Source: Treponema sp. (GTDB taxonomy: Bacteria > Spirochaetota > Spirochaetia > Treponematales > Breznakiellaceae). From it: a stretch of DNA of 64,000 nucleotides. The notes beneath the pieces are model-generated. The model was given only the letters and a program-made list of their open reading frames with translations. It was not told the origin of the DNA and did no database searches. The DNA lies in assembly GCA_031256035.1 (NCBI GenBank), contig JAIRRJ010000087.1, forward strand, positions 1 to 64,000. The letters run 5' to 3'. This document shows, piece after piece, positions 1 to 8,146 of this stretch (the first letter of the stretch is position 1; each line of letters begins with the position of its first letter). Made by a program: the position numbers and the translations under genes.

Positions 1-112
1 TCCATTGATAATATGTTTCAGGTGGAATATTAAACGCTTCTTTCAATTCCAAGAAGGTATGTCCTTCATTTTTGTAGGCTACTGCCCGCCGTATAAAGTC
101 TATGCTATACAT
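1..112 (-). CDS. IS630-family transposase, N-terminal HTH part (partial)
   Basis: Partial gene running off the left edge. The start codon is the ATG at 110-112. The 37 visible residues begin MYSIDFIRRAVAYKNEGHTF and continue into a LKEAFNIPPETYYQW-like helix-turn-helix, the pattern of the DNA-binding part of IS630-related transposases that are often split into an HTH ORF and a DDE ORF. No catalytic residue is in view. The family call rests on recognition of this N-terminal motif only. Confidence 0.65.
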   Translation of the reverse strand, partial: MYSIDFIRRAVAYKNEGHTFLELKEAFNIPPETYYQW

Positions 113-160
113 ATTCTACTTATCGGTTTTTCTTTCAAAAACTTAACTTGATTGACTATA
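1..160 (-). mobile_element. end of an IS630-type insertion sequence
   Basis: The window opens inside an insertion sequence. It contains the first 37 codons of a transposase-type HTH protein on the minus strand, followed outward by about 48 bp of noncoding end. The outer end reads TATAGTCAATCAAGTTAAG on the minus strand and abuts the methyltransferase gene at a TA, the usual target of IS630 elements. The other end lies outside the window, so the length and terminal repeats cannot be checked. Confidence 0.6.
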
Positions 161-1775
161 GTATGCGGCAGCTTTTGTGTTGTTTGATGTTTCGGACAAA
201 ATCGTCTAATTCTTCCTCTGTTAATATAATGGTAATAGTATCATTTCCTATAAAGTTAATGGCATTTTCAAGTTCAACTAATTCTCTGATATGTTTTAGA
301 AGTTTGTCTGCATATTCATAATATAATTTATCGCTGATAGGTATATAATCTATTTTGAAATATTTGAGGCTTGTAGAATAATTTTCTTTTTTTATTACTC
401 GTTTTATTCGTTCATAAGTAACATCACGGCAAATATTATTTTCATTGTTGGTGCAAAGAATGAATTTGCGCTTGCCGTTATCTTCACTATTCAATCCCAT
501 AACTGCATGACCTGTTGTGCCTGATCCAGCAAAAAAATCAAGAACGATAGCATATTTACTATTTGTCGCAACTCTAAGGCAATCTTCAACAGCATATAAA
601 GATTTTGGATAGTCAAATACTTTTTTATTCATTATTGACATTAGTAAATTATTTCCGTGTGCTGTTGCTGAATATTCCGTTTTATCCCACCATGTTAAAG
701 GTAACATTCCCTCATCTTTCATTCTTGATTTAATATATACAGCAGGATTTTTATTTCTATCAAAACCGAATTTCATTTCAGATATTTCTGATTTAGCTCT
801 TTCAATACTCCATTTCCATCTCCTCTCTCTACCGTCATCATCTAATGGGAATACCATGACTTCATTTGTTTTTGTTTTTTCAAGGATTAACCATTCTTTT
901 TTATCATCATTCCATTTTACTGATGGAATTCTTATCAATTTATCTTTGATATTCAAAAATATAGGAAAATACATTTTTGGTGATTCCTGTCTGTATCCAC
1001 CATGTTTTCTAAAATTTACCCATTCAAAATTTCCAATAATGTCTTTTTCTCCATATCGTGAAATTTGTTTTTCCGTTCTTTTTAGTCTGCCAATTTTTAC
1101 TTCAGCAGTTCTACCATAAAATAATGCGTACTCATGTGCTATTGCAAAACCTTTTGATGTTGAACGTCCTGAGGGATTATTTTTAATTACTACTGTACCT
1201 AAACGGTTATCTTCGCCAAATATATCATTTGCTAAAAGTGTCAAAGGTGATATTTCATAATCATCAATGGTTATTAAAATTACGCCCTCTTTTATTAATA
1301 ATTTTTTAGCAGTTTTTAAGCGAATAGACATCATACTTAACCATTTGCTATGACGAAAGGTATCGTTTTCATCAACAAAATCATTATCATATTTCCAGTT
1401 TGTTGCGCCTGTATTATACGGCGGGTCTATGTAAATGACATCAATTTTTCCTTTATGTGTTTTAAGTAATAATTGTAACGCTGCCAAATTATCACCCTCA
1501 ATCAGAAAATTGACTTGCCCTCCATTATCAATGAATAGTTTTTTATTTTCTGTTAGTACGGGTGTATGGGTTTCGAGAGTTTCATCTATGGCTTCCCGGT
1601 GTTCTTCAAAGACAAGCCCGAATTTTTTGGCGTTTATTTCCTTTTCTATTTCGGTAAGCCATGTCAGAAAATTTCGGGTGTTTTCGTCCTGTTTGACAGA
1701 AGCGATATATTTGTGGATTTTCTGAATTTTTTGAACGAGGTTGGTTCGCTTTTGCTTTGATACGTTGGTTGACAT
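156..1775 (-). CDS. type III restriction-modification DNA methyltransferase (Mod), C-terminally truncated
   Basis: Adenine-specific DNA methyltransferase of the EcoP15I/Mod (beta) class: the catalytic motif DPPY lies at residues 117-120, and the AdoMet-binding motif FFAGSGTTGHAV follows about 300 residues later, the order IV-then-I that defines the class. In a type III system Mod supplies sequence recognition and methylation and works with a Res helicase-nuclease. The last residues, KSCRIL, are followed by a stop TAG that lies at the border of the IS630-type element; Mod homologues as I recall them continue past this point, so the extreme C-terminus is probably lost. No res gene is visible; it would lie beyond the IS. 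The start ATG at 1773-1775 has a weak AGAGAA upstream. The gene is divergent from the HTH pseudogene at 1918. Residual activity cannot be judged from sequence. Confidence 0.85.
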   Translation of the reverse strand: MSTNVSKQKRTNLVQKIQKIHKYIASVKQDENTRNFLTWLTEIEKEINAKKFGLVFEEHREAIDETLETHTPVLTENKKLFIDNGGQVNFLIEGDNLAALQLLLKTHKGKIDVIYIDPPYNTGATNWKYDNDFVDENDTFRHSKWLSMMSIRLKTAKKLLIKEGVILITIDDYEISPLTLLANDIFGEDNRLGTVVIKNNPSGRSTSKGFAIAHEYALFYGRTAEVKIGRLKRTEKQISRYGEKDIIGNFEWVNFRKHGGYRQESPKMYFPIFLNIKDKLIRIPSVKWNDDKKEWLILEKTKTNEVMVFPLDDDGRERRWKWSIERAKSEISEMKFGFDRNKNPAVYIKSRMKDEGMLPLTWWDKTEYSATAHGNNLLMSIMNKKVFDYPKSLYAVEDCLRVATNSKYAIVLDFFAGSGTTGHAVMGLNSEDNGKRKFILCTNNENNICRDVTYERIKRVIKKENYSTSLKYFKIDYIPISDKLYYEYADKLLKHIRELVELENAINFIGNDTITIILTEEELDDFVRNIKQHKSCRIL

Positions 1776-1860
1776 GGTTCAATTCTCTTTTACATAAAGA
1801 GGCTTCATTTCTGGAATATTTCCTTTTTATTATCGTCAATAAGCAGATAAATTACAAGTA

Positions 1861-1909
1861 TAATAATACGTCATATAGCCGATTGTACGCTAATAATACG
1901 GCTATTAGC
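1861..1909. promoter_or_regulatory. repeat pair and palindrome between divergent methyltransferase and HTH gene, likely operator
   Basis: The decamer TAATAATACG occurs at 1861-1870 and again at 1891-1900, exactly 30 bp apart, which is close to three helical turns. The second copy overlaps a perfect 7-bp inverted repeat, GCTAATA (1889-1895) and TATTAGC (1903-1909). The site lies 9 bp before the ATG of the HTH gene and between it and the divergent methyltransferase, where controller proteins of restriction-modification systems bind. Binding is inferred. Confidence 0.5.
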
Positions 1910-1917
1910 ATATAAAA

Positions 1918-2274
1918 ATGACTTTAAAACAGATTTTTATCAATAATTTGAAGGAATTTCGCAAAAAAGAAGGTTTAACTCAAGTGAAACTGGCAGAATA
2001 TTGTAATACTGGCACTAGTTATATTGGGGATATTGAGATTTGACGGAGATTCCCCTCTATGGAAATGATAGAAAAAATAGCAAATATACTTAGAATAGAG
2101 CCGTACTTTTTTTTCAAAAGCCCTAAGAAAAGCATGAATTTAGAAACTGAAAGCCTCTTTCCTCGTCTCCCAAACTCCATGAAAAATCAAATTAATACTC
2201 AAATAAAAACCCAGATTAACCAACTTACGAGTGAAATTATTAAAGAAACTTACGAAATACTGAACAAATACTGA
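1918..2274 (+). pseudogene. XRE-family (controller-like) HTH regulator inactivated by a nonsense codon
   Basis: Reading from ATG 1918 gives a helix-turn-helix protein beginning MTLKQIFINNLKEFRKKEGL and continuing LAEYCNTGTSYIGDIEI, then TGA at 2041-2043, then in the same frame RRFPSMEMIEKIANILRIEP and a 47-residue basic tail ending at 2274. The family normally has Gly before the Arg-Arg or Arg-Lys pair at this spot, so a single GGA to TGA change explains the stop. The second half (from ATG 2059) could be translated alone but lacks the recognition helix. By position it was probably the transcriptional controller of the adjacent methyltransferase. A paralogue of the same type is intact at 48841. 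Confidence 0.75.
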
Positions 2275-2332
2275 GGTTACTACATTTTTATTTTGATATG
2301 TTGATTGATATTTAGGTTTCTTGTATTTATCC

Positions 2333-3427
2333 TTATGAATCTAGTTGATATTTCAATTGCTTTAGATTATTTGCTTTGGACAACAAAAATAGACCTATTT
2401 CGATGCCAATATTTTTTGCGAGTCTAAAATATTCAACATTTGCTGTAAAGGAATGACCGCCTTCTGAATGTAAAACCTCAATATATTTGTTAATCAACTG
2501 ATGATCATTATCAGATAATTCTAATTTACTTCTTAAGTAATATCTACAATTACCTATATCTTGCATACCTTCATTTTTTGGTATTTGTTCATTATTATTC
2601 GCCGCAATCTTCCTGGCTAAGTCAGTTACTAAATCTTGCATAAATGAACGCATGTTACTAATCATTCCACTTGTTACTATGGTACTATTTGTATTGATGT
2701 ATTCGTCTATTTCTTTAAGTAATTGCTCATATTTTTGATCAAAACCATTATTTGAAAATATTGTTATTATTTTTTCCTTATCCCTATTGATTTCAATGTT
2801 TACCCCTAAAATACTTTCTTTTATTTCTTCATAACCAATATTGGCTAAACCTAATTGTAAATTGTTTATTATATCATTATGGAATGGACAATCACTAATA
2901 ATCTGATTCCGTGAAAAATGCAGTAAAGATGGAATTATTTCAACATTTAAATATATTCTTTCAGTTGATAACAAATCATATAAAAAATAAACAAGTGTTG
3001 CATTTGTGCAATCATACATCCTACAGTTCTCTGTAAGTGTTCTTATGGGTTCAGGTAATTTGTTATGAAACCCCAATTTCAACAAAGTAAAAAAAATCAA
3101 TGCGACAGAAGAGCTAATGTATTTTATTTCTCTTTCAAATTGATTTTTATTAGCAATATTTATTTCTTCTTTTTCATTTTGAAAGGTATGAAGAAGATTA
3201 TTTATAAAAATTTCTTTCAACTCGGCAGTTTGTAACCCAGCATAAATATTCACAAGTGTATCAGAGTGCTCATATATTATTGTATTCTTATTATTTTCCG
3301 CTAGAATAAACCATGTTTTTCCCTTTGTTTTGAGTAGAATTTTTTCTCTATTAAAAATTATGTGTATTTGTTTAGCTAAAGTATCTCCATCCATAAAATA
3401 TCCCTGTGCGTTAGATTTTTTCCACAT
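2333..3427 (-). CDS. unrecognised protein in accessory island, HEPN-like C-terminus possible
   Basis: A 364-codon AT-rich gene with no function I can name. I choose ATG 3425-3427 because AAGGG sits 5 nt upstream; a GTG at 3464-3466 would add 13 residues. The protein is predicted mostly helical with no signal peptide or membrane segment. The most distinctive stretch is near the C-terminus, where LHSEGGHSFT is followed by a long helix (NIGIEIGLFLLSK); an all-helical tail with a conserved Gly-His-like motif is seen in several defence-associated proteins, including HEPN-type ones, but I cannot confirm the family. It stands between a crippled type III methyltransferase region and a tRNA gene, so a defence or mobile-element role is plausible inference only. 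Confidence 0.6.
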   Translation of the reverse strand: MWKKSNAQGYFMDGDTLAKQIHIIFNREKILLKTKGKTWFILAENNKNTIIYEHSDTLVNIYAGLQTAELKEIFINNLLHTFQNEKEEINIANKNQFEREIKYISSSVALIFFTLLKLGFHNKLPEPIRTLTENCRMYDCTNATLVYFLYDLLSTERIYLNVEIIPSLLHFSRNQIISDCPFHNDIINNLQLGLANIGYEEIKESILGVNIEINRDKEKIITIFSNNGFDQKYEQLLKEIDEYINTNSTIVTSGMISNMRSFMQDLVTDLARKIAANNNEQIPKNEGMQDIGNCRYYLRSKLELSDNDHQLINKYIEVLHSEGGHSFTANVEYFRLAKNIGIEIGLFLLSKANNLKQLKYQLDS

Positions 3428-3466
3428 TGTACCCTTTTTATAGCAAAATTCTAATCTCGTTCTCAC

Positions 3467-3724
3467 AAACTAATATTCAATCCTGTTTTATACCTCCTCA
3501 ATCCCTAAAAACCTTCTTCTGCATCTCAATATACCCATTTTGTGCGGCGGAAAGAGTGGCAAACCGTTACTTGAGCAAGGCTTTCTCTATTGGACTTAAA
3601 TCCGCGGGGGCTATGCCGATACTATTTACCGAGCCAATCCTATTCAAATTCAGTCTCCATTTTGGATGCTTTGTGACACCACCATTGCGGTTAATTTTTT
3701 CACTATTTCAAAGAAGCTTTTCTT
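3467..3724. other. gene-free stretch with a degenerate reading frame on the minus strand
   Basis: No intact gene. On the minus strand one frame reads through about 40 residues (NRNGGVTKHPKWRLNLNRIG and on), meets TAA near 3566-3568, and continues in frame to a TGA near 3508, as if it were a decayed gene or element remnant. Its position between an accessory gene and the 3' end of a tRNA gene is where integrative elements leave scars. I do not recognise the product. Confidence 0.3.
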
Positions 3725-3798
<74 letters not shown>

Positions 3799-3845
3799 GT
3801 GAGTTTCCTCACTATAGTCAATAGACGGATTTGTGTCAAGCTGAG

Positions 3846-3857
3846 TACAATGCTCCA
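3846..3857 (+). promoter_or_regulatory. -10 element next to a leaderless start (DUF1848 gene)
   Basis: TACAAT at 3846-3851 is followed by 5 nt and then the ATG at 3857. There is no Shine-Dalgarno sequence. Transcription would begin at or within a base or two of the start codon. No good -35 box is visible. Confidence 0.45.
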
Positions 3858-4693
3858 TGATTGTCAGTGTTTCGAGACGGTGTGATATTCCCCGGTTTCA
3901 GTTTGACTGGTTCATGAAAAGGCTTGATGCGGGGTTTGCCGAGGTGGTAAACCCCTTTAACTCCCGCCAGATAAAGCGTGTTCCACTGCTTCCGGGTAAG
4001 CCGGGAATGAAGCCGGAGGACGGGGTTGACGTTTTTATCTTTTGGACGAGGGACCCGCGGAAAATCCTTGCCAATGCTGAGGAACTGACAAACCGGGGCT
4101 TTCCCTTTTATGTGATGGTAACGGTAACCGGCTATCCCCTTGAACTTGAGCCGAGTATGCTCCGTACAGAAAAAGCCCTGACGGCAATGAAGGAACTGGC
4201 GCGAAAAATCGGATCGGACAGAGTGATATGGCGTTATGATCCCGTCATTTTCACATCCCTTACAGATGCAGATTTTCACCGCGCTAATTTCAACATTTTG
4301 GCGCAAAATCTTGCGGGTTCTGTCCGGTGGGTTATTGTCAGCTTGTACAATGAATACACGAAGACAAAGAAGCGTTTGGAAGGGCTGGAAAGGGTTGGCG
4401 CGTTACGGATACTTGATAGCGGCGGCAGTCTTGCAGACTTGCTTACCGGTTTTGCAAAAAGCGCCGAAGCCGCCGGAATGGAAATTCAAAGTTGTGCCGA
4501 AAAGGAGGATTTTTCGGCGTTCGGAATTAAGCCGGGCGCGTGTATTGACGCTGAATTAATCAATAAACTGTGGGGGCTGGAATTTTCGGGCAAGGACAAA
4601 AATCAACGTCCCAACTGCCTGTGCTGTAAAAGCGTCGATATTGGCGGTTACGGAATTTGCAGCGCACATTGTGTGTACTGTTACGCCTGGTAA
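3857..4693 (+). CDS. DUF1848 family protein with C-terminal cysteine cluster
   Basis: A 278-residue protein of the DUF1848 family, recognised by the start MIVSVSRRCDIPRF, the FIFWTRDP motif around residue 60, the IWRYDPV motif, and a C-terminal cluster CLCC...CSAHCVYCYAW that ends the protein. The family is of unknown function; the cysteines look like metal or Fe-S ligands, and I do not assign a reaction. Length is normal for the family. The start follows a -10 box by 5 nt with no ribosome-binding site (see promoter entry). It stands alone between the tRNA and a repeat region and appears monocistronic. Confidence 0.85.
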   Translation: MIVSVSRRCDIPRFQFDWFMKRLDAGFAEVVNPFNSRQIKRVPLLPGKPGMKPEDGVDVFIFWTRDPRKILANAEELTNRGFPFYVMVTVTGYPLELEPSMLRTEKALTAMKELARKIGSDRVIWRYDPVIFTSLTDADFHRANFNILAQNLAGSVRWVIVSLYNEYTKTKKRLEGLERVGALRILDSGGSLADLLTGFAKSAEAAGMEIQSCAEKEDFSAFGIKPGACIDAELINKLWGLEFSGKDKNQRPNCLCCKSVDIGGYGICSAHCVYCYAW

Positions 4694-4712
4694 AAAAAAC
4701 TCGTGATTGGAA

Positions 4713-4862
4713 GGCGGGGGTTCATACCCCGCTGCTTGCGGCTGTTCAGGTTACTACGTTGAGCATGAAGGTATATATTATGGTGCAGGGGTATGACCCC
4801 CGCCAGTATAATAAATTTCCTCTCCAACGAAGATACCCCACCGGCTTGCCGCGGGGTTCTTC
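4713..4862. repeat. palindromic repeat cluster (REP-like hairpins)
   Basis: Three inverted structures lie together. GGCGGGGGTTCATACCCCGC (from 4713) is itself a hairpin and is also nearly the reverse complement of GCAGGGGTATGACCCCCGCC at 4785-4804. A third hairpin spans 4829-4862: GAAG...CTTC outside, CCCC...GGGG inside, with ACCGGCTTGCCGC between. GC-rich hairpins of this kind are typical of REP or IS200/IS605-derived elements; no transposase remains. No protein-coding signal is seen from 4700 to 4890. Confidence 0.55.
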
Positions 4863-4890
4863 ATTTGTGTATCTTGACGTATAAATCATA

Positions 4891-4932
4891 ATACCATAGA
4901 ATATGGTATAGTAATACCATAGAATATGGAGG
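4891..4932 (+). promoter_or_regulatory. tandem palindromic operator-like repeats overlapping the ribosome-binding site
   Basis: ATACCATAGAATATGGTAT at 4891-4909 is a perfect 8-bp palindrome around GAA. Sixteen bases of it recur at 4914-4929, 23 bp downstream, where the second copy runs into the Shine-Dalgarno sequence GGAGG (4928-4932) of the next gene. A protein bound here would block both promoter and translation start. The binding protein is unknown. Confidence 0.5.
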
Positions 4933-4938
4933 TTAGAA

Positions 4939-6198
4939 ATGGCTTATTTCCACAGGCTTCTGGAAAGTCTTTTGGAAGATACCGTTAATACAAGGGCTTT
5001 GGTGTATTTGAATGGCATGAGGCAGTGCGGGAAATCCACTATTGTACAGAACTTATCCATCCGCAAGAAATTAAACTATATAACTTTCGATAATCCTCCT
5101 GTTTTGGCATTTGCCCAAAATGATCCCGCCGGGTTCATGCAGCAACTGCCGCAGGATAAACTCAACATTATAGACGAAATCCAGCTTGCTCCGGAGTTGT
5201 TTCGTTATTTCAAGATGGCCATAGACGAGAAACGCCTTGGCACCAAAGACAGGGCGTTATTTTTGCTGACGGGTTCGGCGAACATTTTTGCCCTGCCGGA
5301 ACTGGCGGATGCGCTTGTTGGGAGAATGTCAACCATGACTCTCTATCCTTTTTCAATATCAGAAATCAAAGGAACCGGAGTTAATTTTATTGAGAAATTA
5401 TGGAATACTGACTTGACCCCCCAAAAATACACCAGGGCAAAAATAGCCGAAATAATTTCGGCTGCAACTTTTCCCGAAATTGCTCTAAGCAAGAAAAAAA
5501 ACAGGCATCAGTGGTTCAATGATTACATCACTACCATACTCCAGCGGGATGTGAGAGTTCTTGCCGACATTAAAAATCCTGAGAACATTTACCACCTGCT
5601 TGCAGCGCTTTCGCAAAGAGCCGCATGTCTGTTGAATAACGCGAATGTGATGAAAGATACAGGATTTGACGCAAAGACTTACGAAAAATACAAAGCCCTG
5701 TGTTCAAGTACGTTCCTCATATTTGAACTGCCGTCATGGAGCAAGCCGAATAAGCTGGACAAAAGATTCGTAAAACAGAAAAAACTGTTTTTTACCGACA
5801 CAAGCCTTCTTTGCCACCTGATGCAGCGTGATATGAATGAGGTCTCTGCTAATGATAAAACAACAATGGGACATTTATTCGAAAATTTTATAGCGACAGA
5901 AATCATGAAAGCAACAAAATCACTGGGCGCGTTTAGTGTATCACATTTTAATCCGGTGCAGTATCAGGGGAAAGAGGTTGATTTTGTTATTGAGAATCAA
6001 AAAGGAGATGCCGTGGGGATTGAGGTAAAACTTGACGGAACAATCAATGCAAAAGACTGGGCGAATATGACTGTGTTATCTGAAACACTGGGAAAAAAAT
6101 TTACGAAAGGCATCATAATTTATACGGGGACTGAGCTTGTGCCTGTCGGGCGGAACATTTGGGCAGTACCGGTGAATTATCTGTGGGAAAAAGATTAA
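4939..6198 (+). CDS. AAA ATPase with DUF4143 domain
   Basis: A 419-residue protein of the widespread bacterial AAA_14/DUF4143 group. Walker A is GMRQCGKST (residues 26-34), Walker B is LNIIDEIQ, and sensor 1 is LLTGSAN. The C-terminal third is the DUF4143 region, with GKEVDFVIENQKGDAVGIEVK, which resembles the acidic core of PD-(D/E)XK-like folds. The biochemical role of the family is not established; such genes often occur in variable regions and in many copies per genome. The start ATG 4939 has a strong GGAGG 6 nt upstream. Two palindromic repeats directly upstream suggest tight control. Confidence 0.85.
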   Translation: MAYFHRLLESLLEDTVNTRALVYLNGMRQCGKSTIVQNLSIRKKLNYITFDNPPVLAFAQNDPAGFMQQLPQDKLNIIDEIQLAPELFRYFKMAIDEKRLGTKDRALFLLTGSANIFALPELADALVGRMSTMTLYPFSISEIKGTGVNFIEKLWNTDLTPQKYTRAKIAEIISAATFPEIALSKKKNRHQWFNDYITTILQRDVRVLADIKNPENIYHLLAALSQRAACLLNNANVMKDTGFDAKTYEKYKALCSSTFLIFELPSWSKPNKLDKRFVKQKKLFFTDTSLLCHLMQRDMNEVSANDKTTMGHLFENFIATEIMKATKSLGAFSVSHFNPVQYQGKEVDFVIENQKGDAVGIEVKLDGTINAKDWANMTVLSETLGKKFTKGIIIYTGTELVPVGRNIWAVPVNYLWEKD

Positions 6199-6261
6199 GG
6201 GAAGGCAGTCTGCTGTATCGTAAATGCGTTGACGTTTTACATCATACGCTGCTTCTGCCGG

Positions 6262-7203
6262 TTACCCCAACAGCTCCTGCGCCTTCTTCACCAGACTTCC
6301 GACATCAAGCCCGAAGCGATCGGTCAGGTAATCCTGAGTGCCCACTTCGCCGAATTCGTCCTTAATGCCGATGCGGGCGAACTTGCAGCGACAGCCGTTT
6401 TCGGCGAGGATTTCTGCTACGGCGCTGCCAAGGCCGCCCGCAATTTGGGCGTTCTCCGCGCTGATTATTGCGCGTACCTTGCCGGCCTGATTCAGTATTG
6501 CGTCACGGTCAATGGGTTTCAGGCTGAGTACGTCCAGAACGCCGGCGCTTATGCCGGAAGCGGCAAGGGTTTCGCATGCTTTCAGTGACTGGTTGACCAT
6601 GAGGCTGCCAAGCGCAGCAAAGCAGAGGTCTTTTCCTTCTTTCAAAATTTTTGCCTGCCCGATTTTAAATGTTTCATTTTCCGGATACAAATAGGGGACG
6701 GGCTTACGCGGAATCCGCAGGTAATGGCAGCCGTAGTCATCGGTCATTTGGCGTATCAGCGCCGCGCATGAGTTGGGGTCTGATGGTTCAAGAATGGCGA
6801 GTCCGGGAACAGTCCTCATCATGGCGAGATCTTCGAAGGGCATGTGAGTTCCTCCGTTGAAGGCGGCGGTTACGCCGGGATCGGTACCAATCAATTTAAC
6901 GTTTAGCCGGGCATAATTTGCCGAAAGGAAAAATTGATCGAATATCCGCCGTGACGCGAAACAACCGAAACTTGCCGCAAAAGGAATTTTGCCCAGAGTG
7001 GAAAGCCCCGCCGCGATGCCGATCATGTTCGCTTCGGCAATTCCGACATTGAAAAAACGGTCAGGATACGCTTTTTTGAAAACGCCGGTGTTTGTGCAGC
7101 TCATCAAATCAGCTTCCAGCACGACAATATTTTTATTTTTTTCAGCTAACGCCACTATGGTGTCCACATAGGCGGCGCGCATTTCTTTTGTTTGTTCTGC
7201 CAT
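6262..7203 (-). CDS. tktC: transketolase, C-terminal subunit
   Basis: A 313-residue C-terminal half of transketolase (pyrimidine-binding and C-terminal domains), which with the N-terminal subunit forms the thiamine-diphosphate enzyme of the non-oxidative pentose phosphate pathway. It starts MAEQTKEMRAAYV at ATG 7203, chosen because AAGGAG precedes it; the reading frame is open further upstream but without a suitable site. The conserved EANMIGIAAGLS region supplies the glutamate that activates the cofactor in this family, followed by GGTHMPFEDLAMMR. The N-terminal subunit gene ends 1 bp upstream, so the two are co-transcribed and probably coupled. The split form occurs in many anaerobes. Confidence 0.93.
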   Translation of the reverse strand: MAEQTKEMRAAYVDTIVALAEKNKNIVVLEADLMSCTNTGVFKKAYPDRFFNVGIAEANMIGIAAGLSTLGKIPFAASFGCFASRRIFDQFFLSANYARLNVKLIGTDPGVTAAFNGGTHMPFEDLAMMRTVPGLAILEPSDPNSCAALIRQMTDDYGCHYLRIPRKPVPYLYPENETFKIGQAKILKEGKDLCFAALGSLMVNQSLKACETLAASGISAGVLDVLSLKPIDRDAILNQAGKVRAIISAENAQIAGGLGSAVAEILAENGCRCKFARIGIKDEFGEVGTQDYLTDRFGLDVGSLVKKAQELLG

Positions 7204-7204
7204 A

Positions 7205-8032
7205 CTACACTCCTTGTTCCAGTGCGGCAATCGCTTCTTTTGCCTTCGCCATGTCAAAAGCCATGCTGTGATTTTTCTCAACGCCTTCGGCGAAATTGCA
7301 GCCCTTCCCCTTTACCGTGTGCATCACAATCATTGAGGGTTTATCTTTCTGCGCCAGCGCTTTTTCCACGGCGGCGTCAAGGGCTGCGACATCGTGGCCG
7401 TCCACTTCCTGTGTGAACCAGCCGAATGAAGCCCACTTCGCGGCAAGGTCGCCAAGATCGATAATATCCTTGATGAAACCGTCAAGTTGCTGTTTGTTGT
7501 AATCGGTAAAGGCAATCAGATTGGAAAGTTTCTGAACGCCGGCAAAAAGGGCGCCCTCCCATATCTGACCTTCATTTGACTCGCCATCTCCGATGATGGT
7601 GTAAACTGTCGAAGCCTTCTTATCCATTCGCAGGCCAAGGGCAATGCCGATTGCTGCTGAAAAACCCTGTCCCAGTGAGCCGGTTGTCATATCTATGCCG
7701 GGGGTCTTGTTGCGGTCGCAGTGGCTTGGCAGGCTGGTGCCGCCCTTGTTCAGGGTTGAAAGCCAGTCCATGGGGAAAAAGCCTTTGAGCGCCAGAGCCG
7801 CGTATACAGCAGGGCCGGAATGTCCCTTGGAAACTACCAGTTGGTCGCGTTCTTCCCAGCGAGGCTGACTGGGATCAACCTTCATCCGGTGAAAATATAA
7901 CAGCGCCAAAAGGTCAACAATGGACATGGCGCCTCCGATATGACCGGTACCCAGGTTTCCTATTTCTTCAATGGTTAATTTCCTGATTTCCTTTGCCTGC
8001 TTTTTCAGATAAATTTCTTTCTCTTTATCCAT
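7205..8032 (-). CDS. tktN: transketolase, N-terminal subunit
   Basis: A 275-residue N-terminal half of transketolase, binding the diphosphate and Mg of thiamine diphosphate. Visible motifs are GHIGGAMS (substrate and cofactor histidine), VVSKGHSGPAVYAAL, the GSLGQGFSAAIG loop, and the cofactor motif GDGESNEGQIWE...TDYNKQQLDG. The start ATG 8030-8032 has GAGGAG upstream. It is first in a two-gene operon with tktC. Confidence 0.94.
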   Translation of the reverse strand: MDKEKEIYLKKQAKEIRKLTIEEIGNLGTGHIGGAMSIVDLLALLYFHRMKVDPSQPRWEERDQLVVSKGHSGPAVYAALALKGFFPMDWLSTLNKGGTSLPSHCDRNKTPGIDMTTGSLGQGFSAAIGIALGLRMDKKASTVYTIIGDGESNEGQIWEGALFAGVQKLSNLIAFTDYNKQQLDGFIKDIIDLGDLAAKWASFGWFTQEVDGHDVAALDAAVEKALAQKDKPSMIVMHTVKGKGCNFAEGVEKNHSMAFDMAKAKEAIAALEQGV

Positions 8033-8130
8033 GTTTTAACTCCTCACGATAGGAATTATTTTAGCTTGTTTTACATAATGTGAATACTGCCAATGACAGG
8101 TATAAACAATTCGAAAATTTTCCTGAAAAG

Positions 8131-8146
8131 TGTTATACTTTCATTG
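8131..8146 (+). promoter_or_regulatory. extended -10 promoter next to a leaderless GTG start
   Basis: TGTTATACT (8131-8139) is a TGn-TATACT extended -10 box. Six nucleotides later comes GTG at 8146, the best start for the DUF2804 gene. There is no Shine-Dalgarno sequence, so the transcript would begin at the start codon. Confidence 0.55.
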
